A DNA stretch of 29,436 bases, taken from assembly GCA_023391185.1 (NCBI GenBank), contig JAEWBI010000065.1:1-29436 (forward strand). The letters are read 5' to 3'. Below are positions 8,443-16,304 of the stretch, one piece after another (position 1 is the stretch's first letter; the number at the start of each line of letters is the position of its first letter). Below the pieces are notes generated by a model. It saw only the letters and a list, made by a program, of their open reading frames with translations, did no database searches and was not told where the DNA came from. A program made the translations under genes and the position numbers. The DNA is from Bacillota bacterium. Its GTDB lineage: Bacteria; Bacillota_I; Bacilli_A; RF39; UBA660.

Positions 8443-8471
8443 ATTATATATTAATTTATAATGTTTGTCAA
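8443..8471 (-). promoter_or_regulatory. consensus sigma-A promoter for the minus-strand DUF3419-like gene
   Basis: Read on the minus strand: TTGACA (8466-8471), a spacer of exactly 17 bp, and TATAAT (8443-8448). All twelve consensus bases are present. Transcription would start near 8436, about 20 bases before the ATG. Confidence 0.85.
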
Positions 8472-8542
8472 AGATATAAAAGAAATAATTACGATAAAAC
8501 ATACTTTATAATCTGTTTAATTTATAATATATTCATACTGAC

Positions 8543-8571
8543 TTGATTTATCTTGCAATTTTTATTATAAT
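8543..8571 (+). promoter_or_regulatory. sigma-A promoter upstream of the nucleotidyltransferase gene
   Basis: TTGATT (8543-8548), a 17-bp spacer and TATAAT (8566-8571). Transcription would start near 8578 and leave a leader of about 180 bases before the ATG at 8760. This promoter and its leader fill most of the 343-base gap 8417-8759, which holds no open reading frame I can support. Confidence 0.6.
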
Positions 8572-8577
8572 TATAGA

Positions 8578-8759
8578 GGATAGAAATAATAGATATAATA
8601 AGACTTCGTTAAAAAAGAAAGAGTATATTTAAATATGGTTTAACTTATAAATACTATATTTTTATATCTATTACATTATTCAAATTAATGTTTTATATTA
8701 TGATATGATCTATAATTTTATTTTAAGATCATACTAAAGAATGGTAGGATAGGTGGAAA
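8578..8759 (+). promoter_or_regulatory. long 5' leader with inverted repeats, candidate structured RNA
   Basis: The leader contains a perfect 12-bp inverted repeat (8587-8598 with 8662-8673). It encloses a 6-bp repeat (8608-8613 with 8639-8644). A separate 7-bp hairpin (8705-8711 with 8726-8732) ends just before the ribosome-binding region. I recognise no known riboswitch class. In DNA this AT-rich, some repeats are expected by chance, but a 12-bp perfect match at this spacing is worth testing. Confidence 0.35.
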
Positions 8760-9674
8760 ATGAAAACAACACTAGTTATTATGGCGGCTGGAATAGGTAG
8801 TCGTTATGGCGGAGGAATCAAACAATTGGAGTCCTTTGGACCAAATGGAGAGATAATAATGGATTACTCCATTCATGATGCGATGGAAGCCGGATTTGAC
8901 CGAGTAGTATTTGTTATTCGTAAATCTTTGGAAGAAGATTTTAAAGAAATTATTGGAAATAGAATTGCGAAATTACTTCCTGTTTCTTATGTATTTCAAG
9001 AAGTTGATGATGTTCCAGCTGGTTTTGACATTAATGGTAGAACAAAACCTTGGGGCACTGTGCAAGCATTATTAGTTTGCAAAAATGAAGTGAAAGAACC
9101 ATTTGTTTTAATTAATGCTGATGATTATTACGGTAAAGATGCTTTCCGTAAAGTTCATGAATTCTTAGTAAACGGAGATTTAAATGCTGAGCCAATGCAA
9201 GCATGTATGGCAGGATTCTTCTTGAAAAACACAATGAGTGATAATGGTGGAGTAAATAGGGGAGTTTGCAAAGTAGATCAAAATAATAATCTAGTAGAAG
9301 TAGTTGAAACGAAAGAATTAGTAAAACAAGGTTCAAATGCTGTTGGAAATGCAGATGGAAAAGAAGTGACTGTTGACTTAAATTCTTATGTTTCTATGAA
9401 CTTTTGGGGATTTATGCCTAATATTTTTTCAACACTTGAAGAGCGTTGGTTAAGATTTTTAGGTAATTGGAACAAAGAAGATATAAAAGCTGAATATTTA
9501 TTACCTAAGTTTGTCGATGATATGTTAAAAGAAAAAAGAATGAGTGTTAAAGTACTTGAAACTAATGATAGTTGGTTTGGAGTTACTTATAAGGAAGATA
9601 AAGAAATAGTTGTAGAAGCTTTTAGAAAACTAATTGAAGAAGGTGTTTACGAGACTCCTCTTGAAAAGGCATAA
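8760..9674 (+). CDS. sugar-phosphate-type nucleotidyltransferase (NTP_transferase family)
   Basis: The protein (304 residues) opens with a nucleotidyltransferase P-loop-like motif, MAAGIGSRYGG, followed by KQLESFGPNGEIIMDYSI. FVLINADDYYGKDAF provides the acidic metal-binding pair, and KPWGTVQALLVCKN precedes it. This is the Rossmann-like fold of enzymes that join a sugar phosphate or related phosphate to an NTP. The fold is clear, but the substrate is not; GalU or RmlA activity is not claimed. AGGTGG lies just before ATG 8760. The start of the gene looks richer in G+C than its neighbours. It stands alone between its own promoter and terminator. Confidence 0.75.
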   Translation: MKTTLVIMAAGIGSRYGGGIKQLESFGPNGEIIMDYSIHDAMEAGFDRVVFVIRKSLEEDFKEIIGNRIAKLLPVSYVFQEVDDVPAGFDINGRTKPWGTVQALLVCKNEVKEPFVLINADDYYGKDAFRKVHEFLVNGDLNAEPMQACMAGFFLKNTMSDNGGVNRGVCKVDQNNNLVEVVETKELVKQGSNAVGNADGKEVTVDLNSYVSMNFWGFMPNIFSTLEERWLRFLGNWNKEDIKAEYLLPKFVDDMLKEKRMSVKVLETNDSWFGVTYKEDKEIVVEAFRKLIEEGVYETPLEKA

Positions 9675-9722
9675 AGAACTACATATATATTTATAATTTT
9701 ATACAATAAACATACAAAAGAA

Positions 9723-9767
9723 AACAATATTAAGTAATTAGTGTTAATTATTAAATACTGTTTTTTT
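9723..9767 (+). terminator. intrinsic terminator after the nucleotidyltransferase gene
   Basis: An 18-bp stem with two mismatches (9723-9740 with 9745-9762, loop GTGT) is followed by a T7 run (9761-9767). Confidence 0.7.
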
Positions 9768-9817
9768 GTTTGTCATCTTTGGTAACGATCTACAATCTAG
9801 ATTTTACATAGAAAAAT

Positions 9818-9846
9818 GTTTAAAAATGATTAAAGTGTGATAAAAT
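9818..9846 (+). promoter_or_regulatory. promoter of cassette A
   Basis: The -10 box is TAAAAT (9841-9846), and a weak -35 box (GTTTAA/TTTAAA) lies 16-17 bp upstream at 9818-9824. From the -10 box to codon 4 of the first gene the sequence matches cassette B with one difference in about 44 bases. Confidence 0.6.
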
Positions 9847-9873
9847 GAAACAACATAGTTAGGAGGAATAAAT

Positions 9874-10299
9874 ATGATAAATGACAAGAAAAAAACTATG
9901 GTTAGTATTGTTGTTATTACAATTGTTTTAATTGGAATTATATTAGTAATAATAATGAATATGAATAAGGATAATACTAAGGAGCAACCAACAGCATTTA
10001 TTGAAGATGATAAAGCTGAAAATAATGTTGTTGTCGATAATGTGACTTTTAGTGAAATCACAAAAGTTTATGATGGTGGTATTACTAATTTAAGTGCTAA
10101 AATGACAAACAATACTAATGTTTCAAAAAGTTTTACAATTAAAATAATTTTAAAAAATGATGACGGTAAAGAGGTAAAATCAATGATGCAAGTTGTAGAA
10201 AATTTAGAGCCAAATAAAACAAAGGTATTTACAACTGGTATAGCCGGTGATTACTCCTATATAAAAAGTATTGAATTTCAAGTAATGGAGGAAAATTAA
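9874..10299 (+). CDS. membrane-anchored FxLYD-like protein, cassette A gene 1
   Basis: A 141-residue protein with a short basic start (MINDKKK), one membrane segment (about 9-28) and an external domain of ~110 residues. The domain runs VDNVTFSEITKVYDGGITNL, then a KNDDGKEVKSMMQVVENLEP block, and ends in SIEFQVMEEN. A beta-rich domain with 'NN(T/S)...DDGKEV...NLEPN.TK' spacing resembles FxLYD domains found in extracytoplasmic Firmicute proteins; this is inference from pattern. It has no lipobox or prepilin motif. AGGAGG precedes ATG 9874. Its stop directly abuts the ATG of gene 2, so the two are co-translated. Its duplicate is at 15882-16304. Confidence 0.7.
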   Translation: MINDKKKTMVSIVVITIVLIGIILVIIMNMNKDNTKEQPTAFIEDDKAENNVVVDNVTFSEITKVYDGGITNLSAKMTNNTNVSKSFTIKIILKNDDGKEVKSMMQVVENLEPNKTKVFTTGIAGDYSYIKSIEFQVMEEN

Positions 10300-10950
10300 A
10301 TGAATAAAAAAATGTTAATTGCTATTATTAGCGCTGTAACTATTGTAATAGTAATATTAGTTTTTCTTTTTATAGGTTTATCTAAAAACAATGATAAAGA
10401 AAATGAAAAAAATGATAAAGATTATATTATTGCAAATATGGCAGAATTATTCCCTGATAAAGAAGTAACACAAAAATTTGAGGATAATACAGGTGAATAC
10501 GAAGTGACTTTTAAAGAGCCTACTTCTAAAGATGGGTTAACTACAATTGTTACTGAATATGATACAAAGATAAATGATAAGGTATTTACTGTTCAAATGA
10601 ATTACGAAATATCTGATAATAAAATAACTGAGTCAGGAAAATATATTTCTGATGGAGATGTAGTTTCTATTATATATCCAAGCGAAATAGTATTAGGCGT
10701 TCCTTACAAAGGCATGATTTGGAAAAGTAGTGACGGATTTGTAACTAATACAGTAACAAGTATGGCAAATAATAGAGTAACTATTGAAAGTATTAGTAAG
10801 TTAGATTTTTATGAAGACGGTGAAAAAGCACCAACTAAAAAAGATTATAAAATAACAAGAGTTTATGAAAAAGGTAAAGGTATTATTTTATATCGCACTG
10901 AAATAGTTGACTCTGAAACAAGTGTTTATGAAAGAAAAATAGTAGAATGA
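10300..10950 (+). CDS. single-pass membrane protein of unknown function, cassette A gene 2
   Basis: A 216-residue protein with an N-terminal membrane anchor (about 5-27) followed by a charged Asn/Lys/Glu linker and an external domain of about 170 residues. Best conserved with the cassette B copy are MAELFPDKE, VVSIIYP, GVPYKGMIWKS, VTIESISKLDFYE and RVYEKGKGIILYR. I do not recognise the family. ATG 10300 follows the stop of gene 1 with no gap, and its GGAGG site lies within the end of gene 1. Co-transcription with a prepilin-like giant suggests a role in its export, folding or anchoring at the outer membrane face; this is inference from context. Confidence 0.65.
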   Translation: MNKKMLIAIISAVTIVIVILVFLFIGLSKNNDKENEKNDKDYIIANMAELFPDKEVTQKFEDNTGEYEVTFKEPTSKDGLTTIVTEYDTKINDKVFTVQMNYEISDNKITESGKYISDGDVVSIIYPSEIVLGVPYKGMIWKSSDGFVTNTVTSMANNRVTIESISKLDFYEDGEKAPTKKDYKITRVYEKGKGIILYRTEIVDSETSVYERKIVE

Positions 10951-10993
10951 AAAACTATAAAATGGTTTGATAATGATACTGAAAGGAGGAAGA

Positions 10994-13900
10994 ATGGTGA
11001 AATTAAATAGAACTTATTTAGCAAATAAAATCAATAAAAATGGTTTTACATTAATTGAACTAATAGCGATTATTTTAGTACTTGCTATTCTTATTATGAT
11101 TGCTATTCCTTTCATTACTAAGATTGTTGAAGAAGCCTCAAAAGAAGCCTTTAAACAGACAACTAAAGGAACTGCTTCAGCTCTTGAAAAGAATTGTGAT
11201 TTAGATATATTAAATAATGAAGCAATTGTTGATAAATATGTAATTGAAAACTACAATATCACAATTGGAGAAAAAATTAACGTTAAAGGGAGGTTGCCTT
11301 TATATGCTTATGCAAATGTTAACAATAAGTGTAATGTTCAAATAGCTGCTCATAATAAAAAGTGGTGTGCAACTAAAGCATATGATGAGGATAAAGTAAC
11401 AGTTTCAAAATATGTTGAAGGACAGTGTAAAATTGGAGATACTGGGTCTGACTTAGTCTCTGGAAATGATACATGGGATGGCTGGATTACAATGACTTTA
11501 TATTATCCAGCAGGTTCAACAGATAGAGAGTGGCGCCTAGGATCACAGGGGGAAGTTAGATATGATCAAACTCTAATGTGGCAGCCATACACAGGATCTA
11601 TTACTGTTAGACTTGATCGAGTAGAAGATGTATGGATTAGATATAATCTTGATGGAAAAACAGTAACTATTCCACCAGCTGGCACATTACTAGTTGATAT
11701 AGAACCAGATAGTTACGGAACAAATAAAAAAGTAAGTTCAGTAAAGGTTAAAATCACATATGACGAAGATGCTACAGTAAAAGAATATCGTGTTGGCGAT
11801 AGCGATTGGATGACATATGCTGGCGAATTTACTGTAACTGAAAACGTTATTATAGAAGCAAGAGCAAGTAAGCCAGATAATATTTACGATGCTGATGGTA
11901 ATCTTATTTTATCAAGGAAAATAACTGGGAGAGATGTTGTTTATATTGGTAATATTAATATAAATGAAACAGTATTACCTGCACCTACAATTGAAAGACT
12001 TTCAGCAGCGAGTGGAGATGAAGTTGCAAAGGTAAAAATAACATATCCAGCTGGAGCAGATAAAAAAATATATAAAGAGAATTATGGAATAGAAAAAAAT
12101 TATACTGATGAAATAAGCGTTAAAAAATATGGAACATATTTTATTGCATATTATTATGATGCAAGCGGTAAACGTTCTCAAGCTTCATCAATATATATAA
12201 ATGATCCAAATGCTGGTGGAGGACCAGGAACGCCAGAGCCACCAACCGGTTATGATCCGGATCCACCTTTGCCTCCGGAAAATCCACAACCACCAGTAAC
12301 ACCTTCGTACCGAGTTGCTGCCCCAACAATAACTGGTAATCCGGATACACCAACAAATAGTCCGGTAGAGATAACTGTTACACCACCAGTAACAGCAGAC
12401 GCTATTTATATTAAAAAAGACAATGGGAATTATGCGTTATATACTGGGCCAATAACAGTTAAAACTAATACGTTAATAACTGCGTATTATGTTACTAATA
12501 ATGGAGAAAAATCCGAAAAAGGTTATTACCTTGTTAAAAACATAGTTGAAGGAAATAAACCATATTTAGCAATTAATGCAGATCCATATCCATATTTCGA
12601 TTCATATGGAAAAACGAGTGTTGATGTTTCACTAGAATATAGTAATGCTGATACAGTTGAATATAGTGAAAACGGAATTGAATATCAAGCATATACTGGA
12701 GCATTTACAGTAACAGAAAATAAAACTATATATGCTAGAGCGACAAACTCAAACGGTACAACTTTAAGGCAGTTATCTATAACTAATATTGGTGGTACTG
12801 GGCCAACAAAACCAGATATATTATCAGTTAATATTATGGTAGCCCCTGAACCAGTAGCTGCAACAAATTTAGTTGCAAAAGTAACTGTTAAAATTGATTA
12901 TGATAGTAAAGCAACAAAAAAATACTATACATTAGGTATAGATGGAGTTCTTACAGAGTATACTGGTGAATTTGAAGTTGCTGAAAATACAACCATATAT
13001 GCCTATGCCATATCAAGCAATGGTAAAGGTAGTGATAGTAAACTGATTGATAATTTATTAAATGGAATATCAGAACCCAATATTATGGCTGATCCATCTA
13101 ATAGTAGTATCGCAAGTTCAACTATTATAACAATAGAATATGATAAAAATGCATCAGTTAAAAGATATAGTATTAATGGTGGTACCCTTATAGACTATAC
13201 CGCACCAATAGAAATAGATGAAAATTCAACAATCTATGCTTATAATAAAAATGCAAAAGGTGATGAAGCAGATTCAACATATTATGTAAATAATATAAAT
13301 CCCAAAACTTCTATATTCTTGATTGATAAAGGATACTATTATATATTAAAGTTAAGTTATCCTGAGTTATCAGCAGGTCGTGAATATAAATGGACAAAAG
13401 AGGGTATATGGAAGTCGTATGATGAAAAAGGGATCTTACTAATTAAACCAGAATATAAGGATGAATTATTAGATGTAGATAATAACTTTAAAGTTGGAAT
13501 TGAAGATGATAACGGTGATATAGTTGATTTTACTAATCACTGGTATATTATTGAAACTGATTTTAAATCACTAAAAGAAAACATCTTTATGAGATGGGAT
13601 ACAACAACACCACCAACTCCTGAAATAGTATTAAATACTTTAGAGCCAGCTAAGACAGTAACAGCAACAATAGTATATAATAAAGCTCTAATAAAAAAAG
13701 AGTATAAAATAGTTGATAACGATGGTAATATTATTCAAGATTGGACAGATTATAATGGTGCTATAAATATTTCTAAAAATAATACAATCATCTATGCTCG
13801 AGGTATGGATGAGTCAGAAGTATGGAGTAAAACAGCCATTTATAAAGTTAAAAATATTGATGAAAATCCACCAGTTATTAAATTGACTACGGATTTAGAA

Positions 13901-15598
13901 AAGGTAACGCAAAAGTTAGGAATAAGAGTAAGTGTTACAGATGATGTCATGGTAAGTAAAGTAAAATGGGCCAAAGGAGTATTAGGTGAAAGTTATTTTG
14001 CAAGTAGTGGCACTGAAATACTAAATAACAGTATTGTTAATGTAACAGAAAATGCTTATTATACTTTCTACGCAGAAGATGGAGTAGGCAATAAGCAAGT
14101 TTATACAATTAATGTTGAAAATATAGATTTAACACCACCACTTATTTCTATTGTTGCAACACCAGAGGATACTGTAGGAACAACTACGCATGTAACAATT
14201 GATTATGGTGATTCAACAACAAAACAATATAAAATTGGTAATGGTACAACATGGTCAACTTATAGTGCAGCATTTGATTTGACATCTTATACTGTTTTAA
14301 CAAACAACTGGCAGAATGCTAATGGTACTGTTACTATTTATGCAAAAGGTAAAGATAGTATTGGTAATGAAATTACAATACAAAAAACATTAGTTAATTT
14401 AGACTTAGATATGCCAAATGCACCAGTTATTGTTTCAAATGCAAGTTATCCAGTATTAACTTCAACTGGTGTAATATTAGATTCAACAACGTCAATAGCA
14501 TATGATACTAGAACTGATATAACTAATTATTACAGTATAAATAATGGAGCCACATGGAATTTATATACCGGAAGCTTTAACTATTCTTCTGGTACAGTAT
14601 TAGCAAAAAGTATTAAGAAAAGCACTGGATTAGAGGTTAGTGCTAGCAAACTAGTAGCTATGCCAAGTGATGCAATTGGATCACAGGCATACGATAATTC
14701 AACAAGTACAGGATTTGCTGCAAAATTAGGGGAAGCATCATTTCATTATATGATTATTGATGAAAGTGTATTAGGAAGAGCTGTGAAATTAACTGCAAAA
14801 GGTTATGCTGGAGCAGCATATAATATAAACTTCTACAATGAAAATAAGGCGTTTATCAGTAATATTTCTGGACGTCAAACAACTTTGTCAACATATACTG
14901 CAACAATACCAGCAAATGCAAAATATATTGGATTTTCTGGTGGTGGAAGTAAAAAAGATGATGATTTTTCGGTAGCCGCATTATTGATAGAAGTATTTAT
15001 GGATACTAGTCCAACTTACACCGGCACTTTTGTTTATCCAATTATAAAGGCAAGTGGAGTGGTAGCGCCATACAATTTGGTAAAAGTTAATCACTTTCCT
15101 ACAAGTGTTCAAAAACTATACAGCTTAGATGGTGGAACAACTTGGCAAACTTATAATAATGAAGAAATTAAGGTACCTGTAAATTCAACCTTAAAAGCAA
15201 AAGGTATAGATAAAGATGGAAATGAATCATTTATATCTACATATACATCTAGTGCTCCATCTGATGTAATTGGAATATATGCATATGATGGTTCAACAAG
15301 TACAGGATTTGCCGCAAAATTAGGGGAATCAGTATTCCATTATATAGAAATTGATCCTAGTGCAATTGGAAAAAACATAAACATTTATGCAAAAGGATAT
15401 GCTGGAGCAGCATATAATATAAATTTTTATGATCAAAATAAGGTATTTATAAGTAATATATCTGGTCGTAAGACAACAACTACTACATATACAAAACTAA
15501 TACCACCAAATGCGAAATATATTGGACTATCTGGTGGAGGTTATAAAACTGATAATGATTTTTCGTACTCAGCTTTAATAATAGAAATGTATTTTTAA
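10994..15598 (+). CDS. giant prepilin-type surface protein, cassette A gene 3
   Basis: The protein has 1534 residues from ATG 10994, chosen because AAAGGAGG (10982-10989) lies just upstream and it matches the cassette B start; an upstream in-frame ATG at 10967 lies before this site. Residues 16-22 (NG/FTLIE) form a type IV prepilin cleavage site with the conserved Glu, followed by a hydrophobic helix to about 41. Four cysteines (68, 113, 125, 145) sit in the pilin-like head; I see no others. Then come about eleven Ig-like or chitobiase-C-like beta modules of the type 'TIYA...G', interrupted by a Pro/Gly-rich linker (about 403-440). Two C-terminal tip modules begin near 1224 and 1422. There is no LPxTG motif or C-terminal membrane helix. 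Likely a membrane-tethered surface adhesin; ligand unknown. Confidence 0.85.
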   Translation: MVKLNRTYLANKINKNGFTLIELIAIILVLAILIMIAIPFITKIVEEASKEAFKQTTKGTASALEKNCDLDILNNEAIVDKYVIENYNITIGEKINVKGRLPLYAYANVNNKCNVQIAAHNKKWCATKAYDEDKVTVSKYVEGQCKIGDTGSDLVSGNDTWDGWITMTLYYPAGSTDREWRLGSQGEVRYDQTLMWQPYTGSITVRLDRVEDVWIRYNLDGKTVTIPPAGTLLVDIEPDSYGTNKKVSSVKVKITYDEDATVKEYRVGDSDWMTYAGEFTVTENVIIEARASKPDNIYDADGNLILSRKITGRDVVYIGNININETVLPAPTIERLSAASGDEVAKVKITYPAGADKKIYKENYGIEKNYTDEISVKKYGTYFIAYYYDASGKRSQASSIYINDPNAGGGPGTPEPPTGYDPDPPLPPENPQPPVTPSYRVAAPTITGNPDTPTNSPVEITVTPPVTADAIYIKKDNGNYALYTGPITVKTNTLITAYYVTNNGEKSEKGYYLVKNIVEGNKPYLAINADPYPYFDSYGKTSVDVSLEYSNADTVEYSENGIEYQAYTGAFTVTENKTIYARATNSNGTTLRQLSITNIGGTGPTKPDILSVNIMVAPEPVAATNLVAKVTVKIDYDSKATKKYYTLGIDGVLTEYTGEFEVAENTTIYAYAISSNGKGSDSKLIDNLLNGISEPNIMADPSNSSIASSTIITIEYDKNASVKRYSINGGTLIDYTAPIEIDENSTIYAYNKNAKGDEADSTYYVNNINPKTSIFLIDKGYYYILKLSYPELSAGREYKWTKEGIWKSYDEKGILLIKPEYKDELLDVDNNFKVGIEDDNGDIVDFTNHWYIIETDFKSLKENIFMRWDTTTPPTPEIVLNTLEPAKTVTATIVYNKALIKKEYKIVDNDGNIIQDWTDYNGAINISKNNTIIYARGMDESEVWSKTAIYKVKNIDENPPVIKLTTDLEKVTQKLGIRVSVTDDVMVSKVKWAKGVLGESYFASSGTEILNNSIVNVTENAYYTFYAEDGVGNKQVYTINVENIDLTPPLISIVATPEDTVGTTTHVTIDYGDSTTKQYKIGNGTTWSTYSAAFDLTSYTVLTNNWQNANGTVTIYAKGKDSIGNEITIQKTLVNLDLDMPNAPVIVSNASYPVLTSTGVILDSTTSIAYDTRTDITNYYSINNGATWNLYTGSFNYSSGTVLAKSIKKSTGLEVSASKLVAMPSDAIGSQAYDNSTSTGFAAKLGEASFHYMIIDESVLGRAVKLTAKGYAGAAYNINFYNENKAFISNISGRQTTLSTYTATIPANAKYIGFSGGGSKKDDDFSVAALLIEVFMDTSPTYTGTFVYPIIKASGVVAPYNLVKVNHFPTSVQKLYSLDGGTTWQTYNNEEIKVPVNSTLKAKGIDKDGNESFISTYTSSAPSDVIGIYAYDGSTSTGFAAKLGESVFHYIEIDPSAIGKNINIYAKGYAGAAYNINFYDQNKVFISNISGRKTTTTTYTKLIPPNAKYIGLSGGGYKTDNDFSYSALIIEMYF
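14663..15598 (+). repeat. two C-terminal tip modules of giant A
   Basis: Two related modules begin at 14663 (PSDAIGSQAYD) and 15257 (PSDVIGIYAYDG), a period of 594 bases or 198 residues. Both contain STSTGFAAKLGE, AKGYAGAAYNINFY and ANAKYIG/PNAKYIG blocks and are separated by a beta module. A compact, aromatic and Gly-rich domain at the free end suggests a binding module. These modules differ from those of giant B. Confidence 0.75.
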
Positions 15599-15656
15599 CA
15601 ATATTTTTTATTAAAACAATAGTCACTAAATTATGAAATATAATTAATGATAATAT

Positions 15657-15689
15657 AAAAAGTTTAGGTCAAAAAGACTTAAACTTTTT
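15657..15689 (+). terminator. terminator of cassette A
   Basis: A 14-bp stem (15657-15670 with 15676-15689, one G-U pair) and an A5 loop end in a T5 run. Its arms resemble those of the cassette B terminator. Apart from this hairpin and the cassette B promoter, I see nothing definite in 15599-15881. Confidence 0.75.
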
Positions 15690-15825
15690 ATTTGTTATTA
15701 CTATTTTATATGTTAGCTAAAATCATTACTATATTATTTATATATATTATAATTTTATCAAATAAAAATATAATGTTTTATTTAAAAACACAAAACAATT
15801 TACTTATAAAGTTTAGTTACAAATA

Positions 15826-15854
15826 TTGAAAAAATGATTAAAAAATGGTAAAAT
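15826..15854 (+). promoter_or_regulatory. promoter of cassette B
   Basis: TTGAAA (15826-15831), a 17-bp spacer and TAAAAT (15849-15854). The segment after the -10 box, GAAACAACATAG then the AGGAGG site, is nearly identical to cassette A. Confidence 0.7.
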
Positions 15855-15881
15855 GAAACAACATAGTAAGGAGGAATAAAT

Positions 15882-16304
15882 ATGATAAATGATAAAAAGA
15901 AAATGCTGATTTTAGTTATTGTAGTAACTATTATAATAGGGGTTATATTAGTTATTTTTATAAAAAATAGTAATGATAAAGTTAAAGATAAGCCAAACAC
16001 AATAATAGAGGATGGTAAAGCAGATAGTGATGTTTTAGTAGAAGATGTAACTTTTAGTAATATTACTAAAATCTTTGATGGAGGAGTAACTACCTTATCT
16101 GCAGAAATGTTAAATAACACAAATAAAACAAAAAATTTTAAATTAGAAATTGTTCTGAAAGATGATGATAATAAAGCGGTTAAATCAGTAATGCAAATTA
16201 TTGAAAATCTAGAGCCAGATAGAACAAAAATATTAACTACTGGCATCGCTGGTGATTATTCAAATATAAAAAATATTGAATTTAAAGTTATGGAGAATGA
16301 ATAA
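15882..16304 (+). CDS. membrane-anchored FxLYD-like protein, cassette B gene 1
   Basis: This 140-residue paralogue of the protein at 9874-10299 has the same MINDKKK start, one membrane segment (about 8-27) and an external beta-rich domain. Shared blocks include DVTFSNIT, FDGGVTTLSAEM, MQIIENLEPDRTK and TTGIAGDYS. No catalytic motif is seen. Conservation is concentrated in the external domain, while the juxtamembrane linker varies. AAGGAGG precedes ATG 15882. Its TAA overlaps the ATG of gene 2 by one base (TAATG), implying coupled translation. FxLYD-like is my best description of the domain, from pattern only. Confidence 0.7.
   Translation: MINDKKKMLILVIVVTIIIGVILVIFIKNSNDKVKDKPNTIIEDGKADSDVLVEDVTFSNITKIFDGGVTTLSAEMLNNTNKTKNFKLEIVLKDDDNKAVKSVMQIIENLEPDRTKILTTGIAGDYSNIKNIEFKVMENE

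Larger units (their letters stand above)
9818..15689 (+). repeat. cassette A: first copy of a duplicated three-gene unit
   Basis: This span holds a promoter, a ~140-residue anchored protein, a ~215-residue anchored protein, a giant prepilin-like protein and a terminator. The same order, signals and protein sequences recur at 15826-22130. The duplication is old enough for clear sequence drift in the coding regions. The promoter-to-start-codon segment and the giant N-terminus remain close. Confidence 0.9.

Noticed and set aside
8760..9674. Assignment as GalU or RmlA
   Set aside because: The nucleotidyltransferase fold is clear, but the substrate-determining motifs of those enzymes are not.
10967..10993. 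Upstream in-frame ATG for giant A
   Set aside because: It precedes the AAAGGAGG site at 10982-10989, and the cassette B giant aligns from ATG 10994.
15690..15825. Possible small RNA or gene between the cassettes
   Set aside because: Only very AT-rich sequence with no supported open frame, promoter or stable hairpin.
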